From: Coniferiporia sulphurascens
Lineage: Eukaryota > Basidiomycota > Agaricomycetes > Hymenochaetales > Hymenochaetaceae
Assembly: GCA_002794785.1 (NCBI GenBank)
Contig: NBBA01000018.1
Span: 124,001 to 188,000, forward strand
DNA: 64,000 nucleotides
Reading direction: 5' to 3'
Shown in pieces: positions 12,078 to 22,062 of the stretch. The translations under genes were made by a program, and so were the position numbers. The stretch's first letter is position 1; each line of letters opens with the position of its first letter. The notes beneath the pieces were generated by a model. The model saw nothing but the letters and a program-made list of their open reading frames with translations, searched no databases and had not been told where the DNA came from.

Positions 12078-12531
12078 AGGATCGACAAGTCACCGAATTG
12101 TCAAAATAATAATAAAAAAATATAAGAAAAAGTTAAAATCCCAGTGTATCCAAATGCCGGCCTAGCAGGTCTTTAAGTGTAATGCTAGGTTCACCGCAGA
12201 GTTTGTTACTGCGCTCTTTGGTACCTAATCCTGGTCTTTCACCAACATTAAATGGTATAATGTCAAAAGACGGTGAAAAAGCGGAAAATAAATGCAAAAG
12301 GAATCCCTAACCCAGATTGCGAGTCATATTAGCCTATAGGGCCAAGTGAAGGCCAATAAACAATAAGGAGAAGGCAAGCTGCCAATAAGGACGATAACAA
12401 GCAGAGAAATGGGCGTAAAAAAAAAAAGGAGAAAACGCACTAGTGGGCCTTTTAAGGTCATACCCAGGAGTAGTAGTTTAGGGTCATTGCGGACACACGC
12501 TAGTTTATCGTCATTGCGGACTAGGAACCCC
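12078..12531. other. Chromovirus 3' non-coding region
   Basis: Lies between the stop of the extra ORF and the polypurine tract. It is AT-richer than the LINE sequence. I see no convincing reading frame; the short frames around 12324-12602 are low-complexity and overlap the end of the extra ORF antisense. Confidence 0.5.
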
Positions 12532-13840
12532 TTAGTTGGAGTGGTCGTCATTGTTAGACCCCATATCAATGTCGTCCGGGTTGATACCCGCTGCAATGTC
12601 ATCCATGTAGGATTGAAGTAGGACGCGTGCCCCTAGATCAGAGAGACGTACCGTGCGTCTTCCGTTTGATGCGCTGGGTGGAGATGGAGGTCGGTTCTCG
12701 TCCGGGGTGGTCGTTTGCTCTTGTCCGTGTTGGGGACATTCCCCGGGGGGGTGTCGAGGAGCAGCTCTCTTGCACCAGGGACAGGTGTACTGTACGCAGT
12801 ACGTGGTGAGGTGTGCTGGTGATAGGCACACGGAGCAGTGAGTACGCGAGGATGTCGAGGACGATTCCTGGGATGGATCCTGGACTGGAAGGGGTTCGGT
12901 CTGGGTGGCCGAGTTGTGACGAGTGACCACAGGTGATGAGGGGACCGTTGGGACGAGGGGTGGAACCGGTGCTGGGCGGTACAGATGCACCTGAGGATGA
13001 AGAGGAATGAGTACTTGGTGTATACCTTCTTCTTCCAGTGCCTCGTAGTCCGTGTTGCGCAGGAGTCTGAGATCGTCTACCAGATTACTGAGGCGAGAGT
13101 CCAGCATCTCCGTGATTTCCTGGGCATGCCATGCTAGTCGTTGCATGTCCTCCACTGTCCGGAGCCGTTGTCGCATTCTGTTGACCTGGTGTGTCCGTGG
13201 GTGGGATGCTAGAAGCCGGCTGACGTCCGTGTCTAGGTCGGGGGCTGCTAGCACGTGTTGGAGGATGGTACGTGGGAGGAGGGGTGCGATGTGTCGACTC
13301 GAGTCCTGCGTCGGGTACCGGCGTCGAGTTGCTAGGTGGTGGCAGTGACGGTACTCTGCGCTGGTTCCGCTGTTCCTGGAGTTGGGCTGCGAGTGCGAGT
13401 TCATGGTAGATTACGGCCTGGTCGTGTAGATTGGCGAGGTGAAGGAGTAGGTCAACCGAAGGTGGGTCGGATTGACTTAGCTGGTTCTCGAGTCCCTCAA
13501 TCTCGAATTCTATTTCCGTGAGATCTGCGGGTTGGATGAAATCCTCAGGGAAAGTGCGTCGGAGTTGCGCTATGACGTCCTGTCGAGTGGGTTGGGATCT
13601 TCGTGGTTGGTATTCCCTGTGGCGGATTTCGATAGGAGGGTTCTGGATTGGCAGAGTTGGAGAAAGTGGTCGGCGATTTGTGACAGTGGGATAGCGGATG
13701 TGGGATGTGGAAAGTAGATTTCGCTGGTGGCGATGGGTAATGGTCGAGGTGATTGCGCAGACGAAGACAAAGAGACCAGTAGGTATGGCGATGGCGAGGT
13801 ACCAGAGGTGTTCGTTGTTGGTTATGTAGGCGGTGGGCAT
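12532..13840 (-). pseudogene. Extra third ORF of the chromovirus: membrane segment plus two zinc knuckles
   Basis: Two overlapping frames, 13840-13085 and 13404-12532, read naturally as one protein with a one-base frame change between about 13300 and 13250, where the sense strand has C runs. The N-terminus has a hydrophobic stretch, LWYLAIAIPTGLFVFVCAI, likely a membrane segment, after about 11 residues. A Pro/Ser-rich middle and a helix-prone charged region (HQVNRMRQRL...EDMQRLAWHAQEITEML) follow. The C-terminal part has CSVCLSPAHLTTYC (CX2CX4HX4C) and CPWCKRAAPRHPPGEC (CX2CX6HX4C). It starts 34 bp after the pol stop. Chromoviruses normally lack a gene here. Function unknown: it could be a gag-like nucleic-acid-binding protein anchored to a membrane. 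I see no fusion-protein features, so I do not call it an envelope. Confidence 0.6.
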
Positions 13841-13873
13841 GTGGATGAGGTGGATAGTGGGGAATAAAGAATG

Positions 13874-16800
13874 TTAGGTGATTTTTTTGAGGGTTTTATA
13901 CGTTTCTAGGGTGTCAGAAGCATGTGAAAGATCTTTTTCAGCTAGCCATTGGTTTTCGGAGGACGGGTATCTGCTCCATTTGACTAGGAAACGTTGCCGG
14001 TTTCCGGCGCCCTTGTGTGAGACAATTGCTTCGATTTCGTATTCCTGTTGGTCCTCTATCAGGTCAGGCAGTGGTTGACTGAATGGAGGTCCGTGTGCAT
14101 CGGTCTCCGAGTATGCCGAAAGAAGCGAGGCGTGGAAAACAGGGTGTATGCGCCATGCCTCGGGTAGTTTGAGGCGATAATTCAGTGGTGATAGTACCTG
14201 AATTATGGGGAATGGTCCCTCCCGTTTGGGTGATAATTTGCGGGAGCGGTTTGGAAAATGCAAATTAGTGGCTTCCAGCCAAACCTTGTCTCCAAGTTTG
14301 AATGGTTTGAAGCCTCGTGCCCCAAAACGCGCCATATGCGCGCGGGCTAGGTCATGGGCGGCGAGCGCTTCTTTTCTGATTGATGAAAGAAGGCGCAGGC
14401 GTTGTGAGAGAGACGGGAGATCGGTGTCTTCTATGACCGCGGGGATGGGTATAGGGTTGTACCCTAGCATGATGGTGAACGGCGAAGTTTTAGTAACTGA
14501 ATGGGTCTGGATATTGTGTGAGAATTCCAGGTCCGTTAGTGAGTCAGACCAGGAATGGGGTGATGTGCCACAATAAATGCGCAGATAGGCTTCTACCTCC
14601 TGATTGGTCCGTTCAGTTTGTCCGTCAGTTTGAGGATGATAGGCCGTTGACAGTTTAGACTTAATGCCGAGGCGTTTGCATATTGTCTGGAAAACTTGTG
14701 ACGCGAACTGCGGTCCTCTGTCCGATATGATCCGTTTGGGGAGTCCGAAACGTCTATAGACATTGTCATGGTAGCACTTTGCCATTCCTAGTGTGTCAAT
14801 TGTTTTGTGGCAGGGAATAATGATTATTCCCTTAGAGGAGTCATGGTCGACAACTACCATGATTGAGTTGTATCCATTGGATGTGGGCAAGTCTGTGATG
14901 AAATCCATTGACACCGACTGGAAAGGGAGCATGGACACATCCGCCGGTATCGGGAGGATGGGTGGCTTGGTCGGGTGTGTGTTGATTTTCATCTGCTGAC
15001 ACGCCGCACATCCTTTGACGTAATTTCCCACAAATACGGTTAAGCCTGGCCACCAATAGTGTTGTCGCACTAGTTGGGAGGTTTTGAATACCCCAGGATG
15101 ACCGAATGATGGGAGATCGTGGAACATCTGTAGAATTTCCCGTTTGATTTCTGAATTATCTGGTATGTAAACCCGTTTTTGGTATCGAAGAAGGCCAGAA
15201 TCCATGGTCCAGTCCTCAAGCGAGAATCGGAATGGGGATGGGATCTTTAGTGTCTTTGCGTCCCGGATTGTTTTTGCAAACGAATCCCCTTCTTGGGCAT
15301 CTCGAATGCGGTTCTGGAGGTCCATGTTAATGGTTCCGATAAACAGTGTCTTAGGTAGCATGATACGCTCCTCGAGTGGTTCCTCACTGTGATCGGGACG
15401 TCTGGATAATGCATCGGCGCCTGGAATGGATTTTCCCGGTTGATGAGTGATTACACAGTTGAACTGAGACAAAAATAAATTCCATCGTGATTGTCTCGGG
15501 GTTAAGCGCCGTTCCGACCTAAAGTATGACAGGTTTTTATGGTCGCACCAGATGGTGGTTGTATGCGGGTTGCCGAGGAGGTAATGTCGCCATGCTTCAA
15601 GACCTCATATTATCCCTAAGAGTTCCCTGTCATAGACTTCATAGCATTGTTGGGCTGGTCCAAACGTTTCTGAGATATAGCCGCATGGTTGTAGGTCGCC
15701 GTTGGAGTTTGTTTGGTATAGTACCGCTCCAGAAGCTACTTTAGATGTGTCCGTTTCAAGAATAAATGGTTTGGTGGGGTCAGGTACTAGTAGTGCCAGT
15801 TTGTCTAGGAAAAGTGTTTTAAGCTTTATAAACGCTTGGTCTCATTCCGGTGTCCATTTCCATTGTTCGGTGGTACGCGTGAGCTCGTTAAGTGGATAGA
15901 CTATATTCGAAAAGCTGGGAATAAATCGTCTGTAATAGTTACAGAATCCCATAAAGCTTCGGAGTTGTTTAACCGTGCACGGGGTAGGCCAATCTGTGAT
16001 TCCTGCTAGCTTGACAGGATCCATGTGGATGTTATCCAGTGTGATGATCATACCCAGAAATTCGATGCGTTGTACTCCAAATAGACATTTCTCCGGTTTG
16101 CAATAGAGATCATTGGCTGCACATAGATCGAGTACGCGGCATGTACGCTGGTGGAGTTCTTCCATTGATTTGGCGGGAATGAGTACGTCATCCATGTAGA
16201 TCAGTGTTCCGTCTTCCAGAATTGCGAAGCGAAACGTGTCGTCCATGAATGCCTGAAATGTGGCTGGCGAATTGCATAAACCGAAAAACATGACTGTTGG
16301 TTCGAATAGTCCTCGTGGGGTTTTAAACGCGGCTTTCCATTGGTCACCATTTTTGATTCGGATATTGTTGTATCCGGATCGGAGATCGAGTTTCGTAAAA
16401 TATTTGGCCCCTTTGAGTTTGTCCATAAGATCACTGATTAGTGGTAGCGGGTACGCGTTTTTAATGGTTCCTTCGTTTAACGCGCGATAGTCTTGGCATC
16501 CTCGTAAACTGGTATCCTTCTTCCCGACAAAGAAGAAAGGAGACGCCATTGGTGATTTGGATGGATGAATGTATCCTTTTCGCAAGTTTTCGTCTAGGAA
16601 TTTGTCGAGTGCTGCCAGTTCTTTGGGTGCCAGTGGGTAAATCTTACAGTCGCGTGGTATGAAGTCTGGTTTAAGGTCGATTGCGTGGTCATATGGTCTC
16701 GAGATTGGGAATCGTTCCACCGATTTTTTGCGAAAGATATCGAGGTACTGGTGATATTCCAGGGGAATCATCAGTTCCACAGGTTTTGTTTCTTTAACCT

Positions 16801-17242
16801 GTTCTTGGGCGAGCGAAGTAGCCGTGGTGACTTTTGCAATAGCGAGAGTGCCTTTCTGCCAATTAATAACCAGGTTATGGTTTTTTAACCATGGTAGGCC
16901 AAGGATTACATCTTCCTTGCCTAAAGAAGTTACCAGTAACTTTAAGGGAAGTGATTTTCCTTCGATGCAAGCCAATCTCCAAGTGTATTGGGTGATGGTT
17001 CCATGTTCGTTGGTGGATCCGTCTGCATTGAGAACCATAATGGGACGAGCAAGCTTTCGCGTCGGTATGCGGTGCTTGATCACGAATTTGGCATCGATAA
17101 ACTGGCCTTCCGCGCCAGAATCGATGAGCGCAGTTGTGGGGACGGTTTTGTCAAATACAATCATAGAAATTGGGATCTTCATTGCAGGGAGTGAAGGATC
17201 GGAATTTACAATTGGAGACATAGTGACAGGAAGACTTAGCAT
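13874..17242 (-). pseudogene. pol: Chromovirus pol (protease-RT-RNase H-integrase-chromodomain)
   Basis: 1122 codons in one frame. Order: aspartic protease with DSGAEG (about residue 40); RT with KLDLRSGYNNIRI, FGLCNSPATFQ and catalytic YMDD; RNase H with ETDTS and the YDRELLGII region; integrase with an HHCC zinc domain (HDLPSFGH...CAAC) and DDE triad in MDFITDLP, SDRGPQF and the Glu of TNQEVEAYLR; then a chromodomain (YEIEAIVSHK, FLVKWSRYPSSENQWL). Chromodomains tether integration to heterochromatin. Two in-frame TGA stops: 15842-15844 after WKWTPE, and 15605-15607 in LLGII-GLEAW, where an arginine codon CGA is expected. The ATG at 17242 follows the gag stop closely, but the frame stays open upstream through the frameshift site, so pol is probably made as a gag-pol fusion. 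Confidence 0.9.
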
Positions 17243-17259
17243 CCGTCTAATCTTCCTCT

Positions 17260-18513
17260 TTAAAAACCCTGTTTGTCTAGGATGTCGAAGATTTCGTCTT
17301 TCTTCGTTTCATCGAACTGGTTAAGGAGGTTACGGATGCTGGCCGCGATGTCCTCAGGGGCTTGGTTTGTCGAAGCTGGTTCTGGTGTTTCGACAATTGG
17401 AAATGCGTTGTCGATGGTGCGGACCATGCGTTGTTGGCTGGGCCCCTGCTGATACTTGGTGCACTTGCGCGCATTGTGGCCTTTCTCTCTACATGCCAGA
17501 CAACGTCCTTCGCGCATGCACTTTGCTCTTTCTTCCTCCGATAAACGTGGAGGGCGACCAGTGGTAGTACCCTGTGACCCGCGTTGGTTTGGTTGATATG
17601 ACCGGCATTGTTGGTTGTTTCCGAGATTTCGGAATCGATTCTCTTGTTTGTTGGGAGGTTGTCCCAGGCTGCGGAGGGCCTTGAGTCGTTGGTAGACAGC
17701 GTCCTGTTTGGAAGCTTCTCGGTACCATTCCTCGATGGTGGTAGGCGTTTTAGAGCTGGCTAGGACGCGTGATAGAAGGCCATGTTTTAGGCCTTTCTCG
17801 TAGATGGGGATGAGGTTGTTGTCTCCCGACATCCCTGCTCATGTGACGAGGGATTGGAAATGACTGTTATAGTCGTCCGCAGATCCCGTTTGTTGGAGAG
17901 CCATGATCTCTTGGGATGCTTCGGCAACGTCATCCGTGGTGATGAACGTGTTGCGGAAGTCGCATTTGAAGTCGCCCCATGTACCATATCCAACCATGGT
18001 ATTGAGGGTTTTGCCATTTGCGTCTCTGGTGAGGGCCGATGCAAGTGTTTCTCGGTTGATGGCCCAGTCTCCTGCAGTCCCTGTTTGCATGTATGAGAGG
18101 ACGAAGTTGACTTTCAACTCATCGGTGGTGTAGATGTGTCGGTTGATGTGGAGGTATGCTTCGCAACTCGATAGGAAGCGATGGGCATATTTGCGGTCCC
18201 CATCGAATGTGTTGGGACGCGCGAGGTTGATCTCTTTTGGTGCTGGTGTTGTCGACATTGGTGGTGGAGTCTGAGTTTTCGGGAAGATTGTGCGGTAGTT
18301 GGGTACGTTTTGGAGGAATGTACTGCTGGCGTCTTCGGCGTCGTTGGCTTTGAACCACTGGAAATCTCTGTTGGTGTTTTCTAACCACGAGTAGTAGTCG
18401 TAGTCGTTTGAGTTGGGTTGCTTTTTCTTAAAGCACTTGAGGTCGTGGTCCCAGGTTCCTCCGATGAGGGGATAAATGGGCTGCGGGATGGCTAGTTTCG
18501 ACAGGTTGGGCAA
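17260..18513 (-). pseudogene. gag: Chromovirus gag with CCHC zinc knuckle
   Basis: 418-codon frame, starting MPNLSKLAIPQPIYPL about 60 bp inside the 5' LTR and ending at TAA 17260-17262. The capsid-like middle has INLARPNTFDGDRKYAHRFL and YMQTGTAGDWAI; the nucleocapsid knuckle is CLACREKGHNARKC (CX2CX4HX4C). Gag forms the intracellular particle that packages the RNA. One premature TGA at 17839-17841 (after SHFQSLVT) sits where CGA would restore arginine, a CpG transition. The stop is overlapped by the slippery heptamer that leads into pol. Confidence 0.88.
17263..17269 (-). promoter_or_regulatory. -1 ribosomal frameshift heptamer, gag to pol
   Basis: Sense strand G_GGT_TTT immediately before the gag TAA fits the X_XXY_YYZ rule in the gag frame. 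A -1 slip enters the pol frame (TTA AAG AGG ...), which is open through to the protease. No downstream pseudoknot was assessed. Confidence 0.65.
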
Positions 18514-18559
18514 AGGGTTGGTGCTTAGACGTTGGATACATCAGCAAAAAAATTTGGGA

Positions 18560-18570
18560 AAGCTTGTGCT
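18560..18570 (-). promoter_or_regulatory. Primer-binding site, self-priming type
   Basis: Two bases after the 5' LTR the sense strand reads AGCACAAGCTT. It does not look like a tRNA 3' end. It is the exact complement of AAGCTTGTGCT in the LTR at 18822-18812, as in Tf1, where the first 11 nt of the transcript fold back to prime. Confidence 0.72.
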
Positions 18571-18572
18571 AG

Positions 18573-19130
18573 TGTTAAGCTCAACGGTTACGCTGTGATC
18601 GACATCGGGGCTTCCTGATCATCGGAACTGATGGTACAGCAACGGGGCTTCCTAGATGTCATAAGTCGAAGATGATCATCGACGAAGCTTCCGGATCGGC
18701 GATGTGGTCTCAATGGGCTTCGATAGCGAGTCGGGTTACGACGGAGCGACTAATAAGTCGGGAACACACAGTAGACTGGTGGTAGCAGATAATGGGCTTG
18801 TATGAACAAAGAGCACAAGCTTAGGGCTTGTGCTACTGAAGTTACATGCTTATATGCTACTTTAGGTGTTTGCTACTGTAGCGACTTGGTTAGGTATGTT
18901 TACCAGACTATGGAACGTTGTGGAACCTCAAGGAAGGCCTTGGTAATACAAGTACGGTAATCAGTAGGCAGAGCACGTCATGATGGTGCAATACGGCGTC
19001 ATCATGGCGTCTTATGGTGTCAGGGGAATAAGGATGAGTAAGACAGAGAAATGGGGGAGTTGTGCTGACTGATGATGACGAAGAGGAAGTGAGTCAGCGC
19101 AATAGGGGAAGTGAAAGGAAAATTGTAACA
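18573..19130 (-). repeat. Chromovirus 5' LTR
   Basis: 558 bp, TGTTA...TAACA. In sense it contains ATATAAG at 18855-18849, then 9-bp inverted repeats (AGCACAAGC/GCTTGTGCT) around the predicted transcript start near 18822, about 32 nt below the TATA box. R would start at that point. Confidence 0.92.
18849..18855 (-). promoter_or_regulatory. TATA box of the chromovirus LTR
   Basis: Sense ATATAAG; its first T is 32 nt upstream of the self-primer start at 18822. The same GCTTATATGCTAC (plus strand) is kept in the solo LTRs. Confidence 0.6.
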
Positions 19131-19966
19131 GATGCCCCAGATGCTCTCCGTCTCGCCCTGTCACCTGTCATCGGAGTCTCGAACAATGAGTTCACTCGCG
19201 CGTTCGAACACGTTAGCCGCCCCCCATCCACAGGCTCCAACCCCCCCACCGGATCCAACGAGTTCAGTGAGATGGAAGAGATCCTCGAAAACCCACACAC
19301 CCTGTCACCACCGCTTACCAACAAATGCTCATCCGACAACCTCTCCTCACACACCCCCCGACCCTGCCCTCGTGATCAGTTCGAGCCGCACACATTGGGA
19401 TTCATGTACGCCATCTCCAGAGCACTGGAGGACTTCGACTGGAAGACCCACCGCTACAACCCTGCAGAGATTGACTGGGCAGCCACTAAGTTTGTAGGTG
19501 ACCTCCTCTGGAACATCCAACAGACCATCGCCGGCGTTTTTAGGGATGAGAAGGACCCCCAGTACATCGTCTTGTGCAACATCGAGATGGCCTACAACAT
19601 CACAAGGGGGGGGGCAGAAGCCTCCCTGCTGGCGCCCTTTGCCCCAGCTCGCCCCCAACAACGGACCCCGACCACTGCCCCACAACCCTCTGCCCTGACC
19701 AGGACCCCAGAACCACTAACATGTCACCTGATGTGGCTGTGCTGACTAACATTGTCAAACAGCTATCCACAGAAGTCACCACCATCTCCAGGCAAGTCTC
19801 CACCCTCGTCAACCAGCCCGTGCCCCGTGCCCCACAGGCCCAGAAAGCCCAGGCCCCCACCACCACCACAGCCCAGGCCGCAAGCAATGCAGCGCCAACC
19901 TCCCATGCCCAGGTGGCGGCCACCCCGGCCCCGCCCACCACCGCCAACCCCAACCCAGCAGCCCCA
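19131..19966 (+). pseudogene. L5 (first part): LINE ORF1, N-terminal and middle portion
   Basis: ORF1 of the main family starting in mid-protein (DAPDALRLALSPVIGVSNNEF) right at the chromovirus LTR, through GFMYAISRALEDFDWKTH, KFVGDLLWNIQQT and the Pro/Ala-rich middle. The frame is lost near 19706, where a run of C is one base short relative to L6. It ends in AACCCAGCAGCCCCA (19952-19966), the left TSD of L6, and the same ORF continues at 26399. Everything upstream of this point was lost at the chromovirus boundary. Confidence 0.82.
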
Positions 19967-20024
19967 CGTCCTTCTTGACCAGTAACCACCACCATTGACT
20001 AGTGTGGGTAGCTAAAACTCCCCC

Positions 20025-22062
20025 ATGTTGAACCCCAGTGGATACAGGAATGCTCTATGTTTGACTCAACCACCCCTCCCACCTCCCTCATCAGCCAGCA
20101 CCGATGCCGACAGGGCCACCAGGGCTGCCGCCAACTGGGTGGCCGCTGGCAATGTTGCCACTGCCTTGCACAGTACGACCCCCACCCCAGCCCAAATTGA
20201 CCCAGGCCTCCCGGCATCATCCCCGGATGCACTCTGTCTCGCCCCATCCCCCATCATTGGAGTCTCGAACACGGAATTCACCTGCACGTTCGAGCACGTC
20301 AGCCGCCCCCCATCAGTAGGCTCCAACCCCCCCGCCAGCTCCAACGAGCAGGGTGAGATGGAAGACATCCTGGAGAACCCACACACTCCCTCACCACTGC
20401 TCACCAATAAGCGTTCATCTGAAAACCTCTCCCTGCACACCCCCCGACCCCACCCTCGAGCCCAGTTCGAGCAGCACACCTCGGGCTTTATGTACGCCAT
20501 TTCCAGAGTGCTAGAGGACTTCAACAGGAAGACCCACCACTACAATCCCACAGAGATTGACCGAGCTGCGGCTAAGTTTGTGGGCGACCTCCTTTGGAAT
20601 GTCCAACAGACCATCACCGGTGTTTTGAGGGACAAGAAGGACCCCCAATACATCATCTCATGCAACATTGAGATGGCCTACAACATCGCAAGGGGGGGGG
20701 GTGGAAGCCTCCCTACCAGCACCCTTTGCCCCGGCTCGCCCCCAACAACGGACCCCGACCACTGCCCCACAACCCTCTGCCCTGACCAGGACCCCCAGAA
20801 CCACTAACATGTCACCTGACATGGCTGTGCTGACTAATATTGTCAAACAGCTCTCCACAGAAGTGGCCTCCATCTCCTGGCAAGTTTCCACACTTGTCAA
20901 CCGGCCTGTGCCCCATGCCCCACAGGCCCAGAAGGCCCAGGCTACCACCACCACCGCCCAGCCCGCTATCACCATGGCACCGACAAGCTCCTATGCCCAG
21001 GTGGCAGCCGCCCTGGCCCCACCCACCGCATCCAACCCCAACCCTGCTGCCCCGACCCAGGGCGCTGTGTTCACCACAGTGACCCACAAAAAGAAGAAAA
21101 AGCAGTGCCAGGTCCCGCCCCTGCCCCCGGTCTATGCCAAGGACCCAACCCTGGTCCTCATCCCAGCCGTCATCCCCAAAACAGAACTACAGCTCCCGGC
21201 CATGCGCCTCACGGCCACAGCATGTGAGTTTTTCTCCTCCCTTCCCACCGCTGACCAGGTCACGGTCCTCGCATCCTCCTTCAATGTGAAGGGGAACCTC
21301 GTGACCTCCTTTGCCAAGCGACCAGCCTCTGCCTCTCCAGCCACTGACACAATTATTGATTGTCACTCAGCGGCATTTGCGGCCCATATGCGCAACAGAT
21401 GCCTAAACGCAACAGCCAACCAAATCTCCGCCTGCTTTACCCTCACCCCAGTCTGGGTCCGCCCAAGGTCCGCCCTCCGCATCTCTATGGTGCCCTGCAT
21501 GGACTACCTCTTCGGCCAAAATGGACACACCATATCCCCAAAGGCCCTCATGGCCGAAATCCGGAACAACCCGGCGCTCCGCCCCCTCGACTTCGTAGTC
21601 GACCCCCACTTTGCCACCACAGAGGATCACCTACTGACCCTCCAGAAATGCCCCGTGGCTTTCTCCTTCTCCGACCCTGATGGCTCAATCCATGCGCAGC
21701 TACTTAAGCACCCACGAGTTTGGCTGTTCAGCTCCGCCCTCTCCCTCTCCATCCCGCCCTATTGCCCTAGCCTCACCCAATGTGAACGCTGCCAGGGCCT
21801 AGGCCATGGGACGAAAGGCTGCCGTGCCCAGCCCTGCTGCACAGACTGGGGAGGGGGTCATCTAACCCACAACCACCGTAAGTCCTGTGCATCCTGCACC
21901 ACTGAAGCTGTCAAGGGTGACCAGTGCCCTCACCCCCGCTATTGCACCAACTGCAAGGGCGACCACCCCACTACCCTCCCTCAATGCCCCAAGAAACGGC
22001 AATTCCGCCAGATCCTAGAGGCAGTTGAGGGACCCGAAGATGAAAACATGGAGGACCAATGA
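20025..22062 (+). pseudogene. L6 ORF1 (zinc-knuckle protein)
   Basis: Starts ATG TTG AAC CCC (MLNPSGYRNAL), matching MSNPSGYRNAL of L11. A one-base expansion in the G run near 20691-20701 shifts the frame; the continuation is open to 22062. Order: Pro/Ser-rich N-terminus, GFMYAISRVLEDF, KFVGDLLWNVQQT, Pro/Ala/Thr-rich linker, basic HKKKKKQCQV, a block with VRPRSALRISMVPC and LDFVVDPHF, then zinc knuckles CERCQGLGHGTKGC, HNHRKSCASC and CTNCKGDH. RNA-binding nucleocapsid role expected. Its TGA overlaps the ORF2 ATG (CAATGA). Confidence 0.85.

Larger units (their letters stand above)
11507..19130 (-). mobile_element. Ty3/gypsy chromovirus, complete with two LTRs
   Basis: 7.6-kb element on the minus strand: 5' LTR 18573-19130, primer-binding site 18560-18570, gag 17260-18513, pol 13874-17242 in the -1 frame, an extra ORF 12532-13840, a purine-rich tract next to the 3' LTR, and 3' LTR 11507-12064. 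The chromodomain after the integrase places it among chromoviruses, and the apparent self-priming layout suggests the Tf1/sushi group. It is dead: TGA stops in gag and pol. Its flanks (GAAAA on the left, GATGC on the right) give no 5-bp TSD and belong to two LINE pieces of opposite orientation. Confidence 0.92.

Noticed and set aside
12532..13840. Calling the chromovirus third ORF an envelope gene
   Set aside because: Only one N-terminal hydrophobic segment, no signal-peptide plus C-terminal anchor layout, and zinc knuckles at the C-terminus. The position alone is not enough.
15526..17324. Plus-strand frames opposite chromovirus pol and gag
   Set aside because: Antisense shadows of the pol and gag frames, without recognisable motifs.
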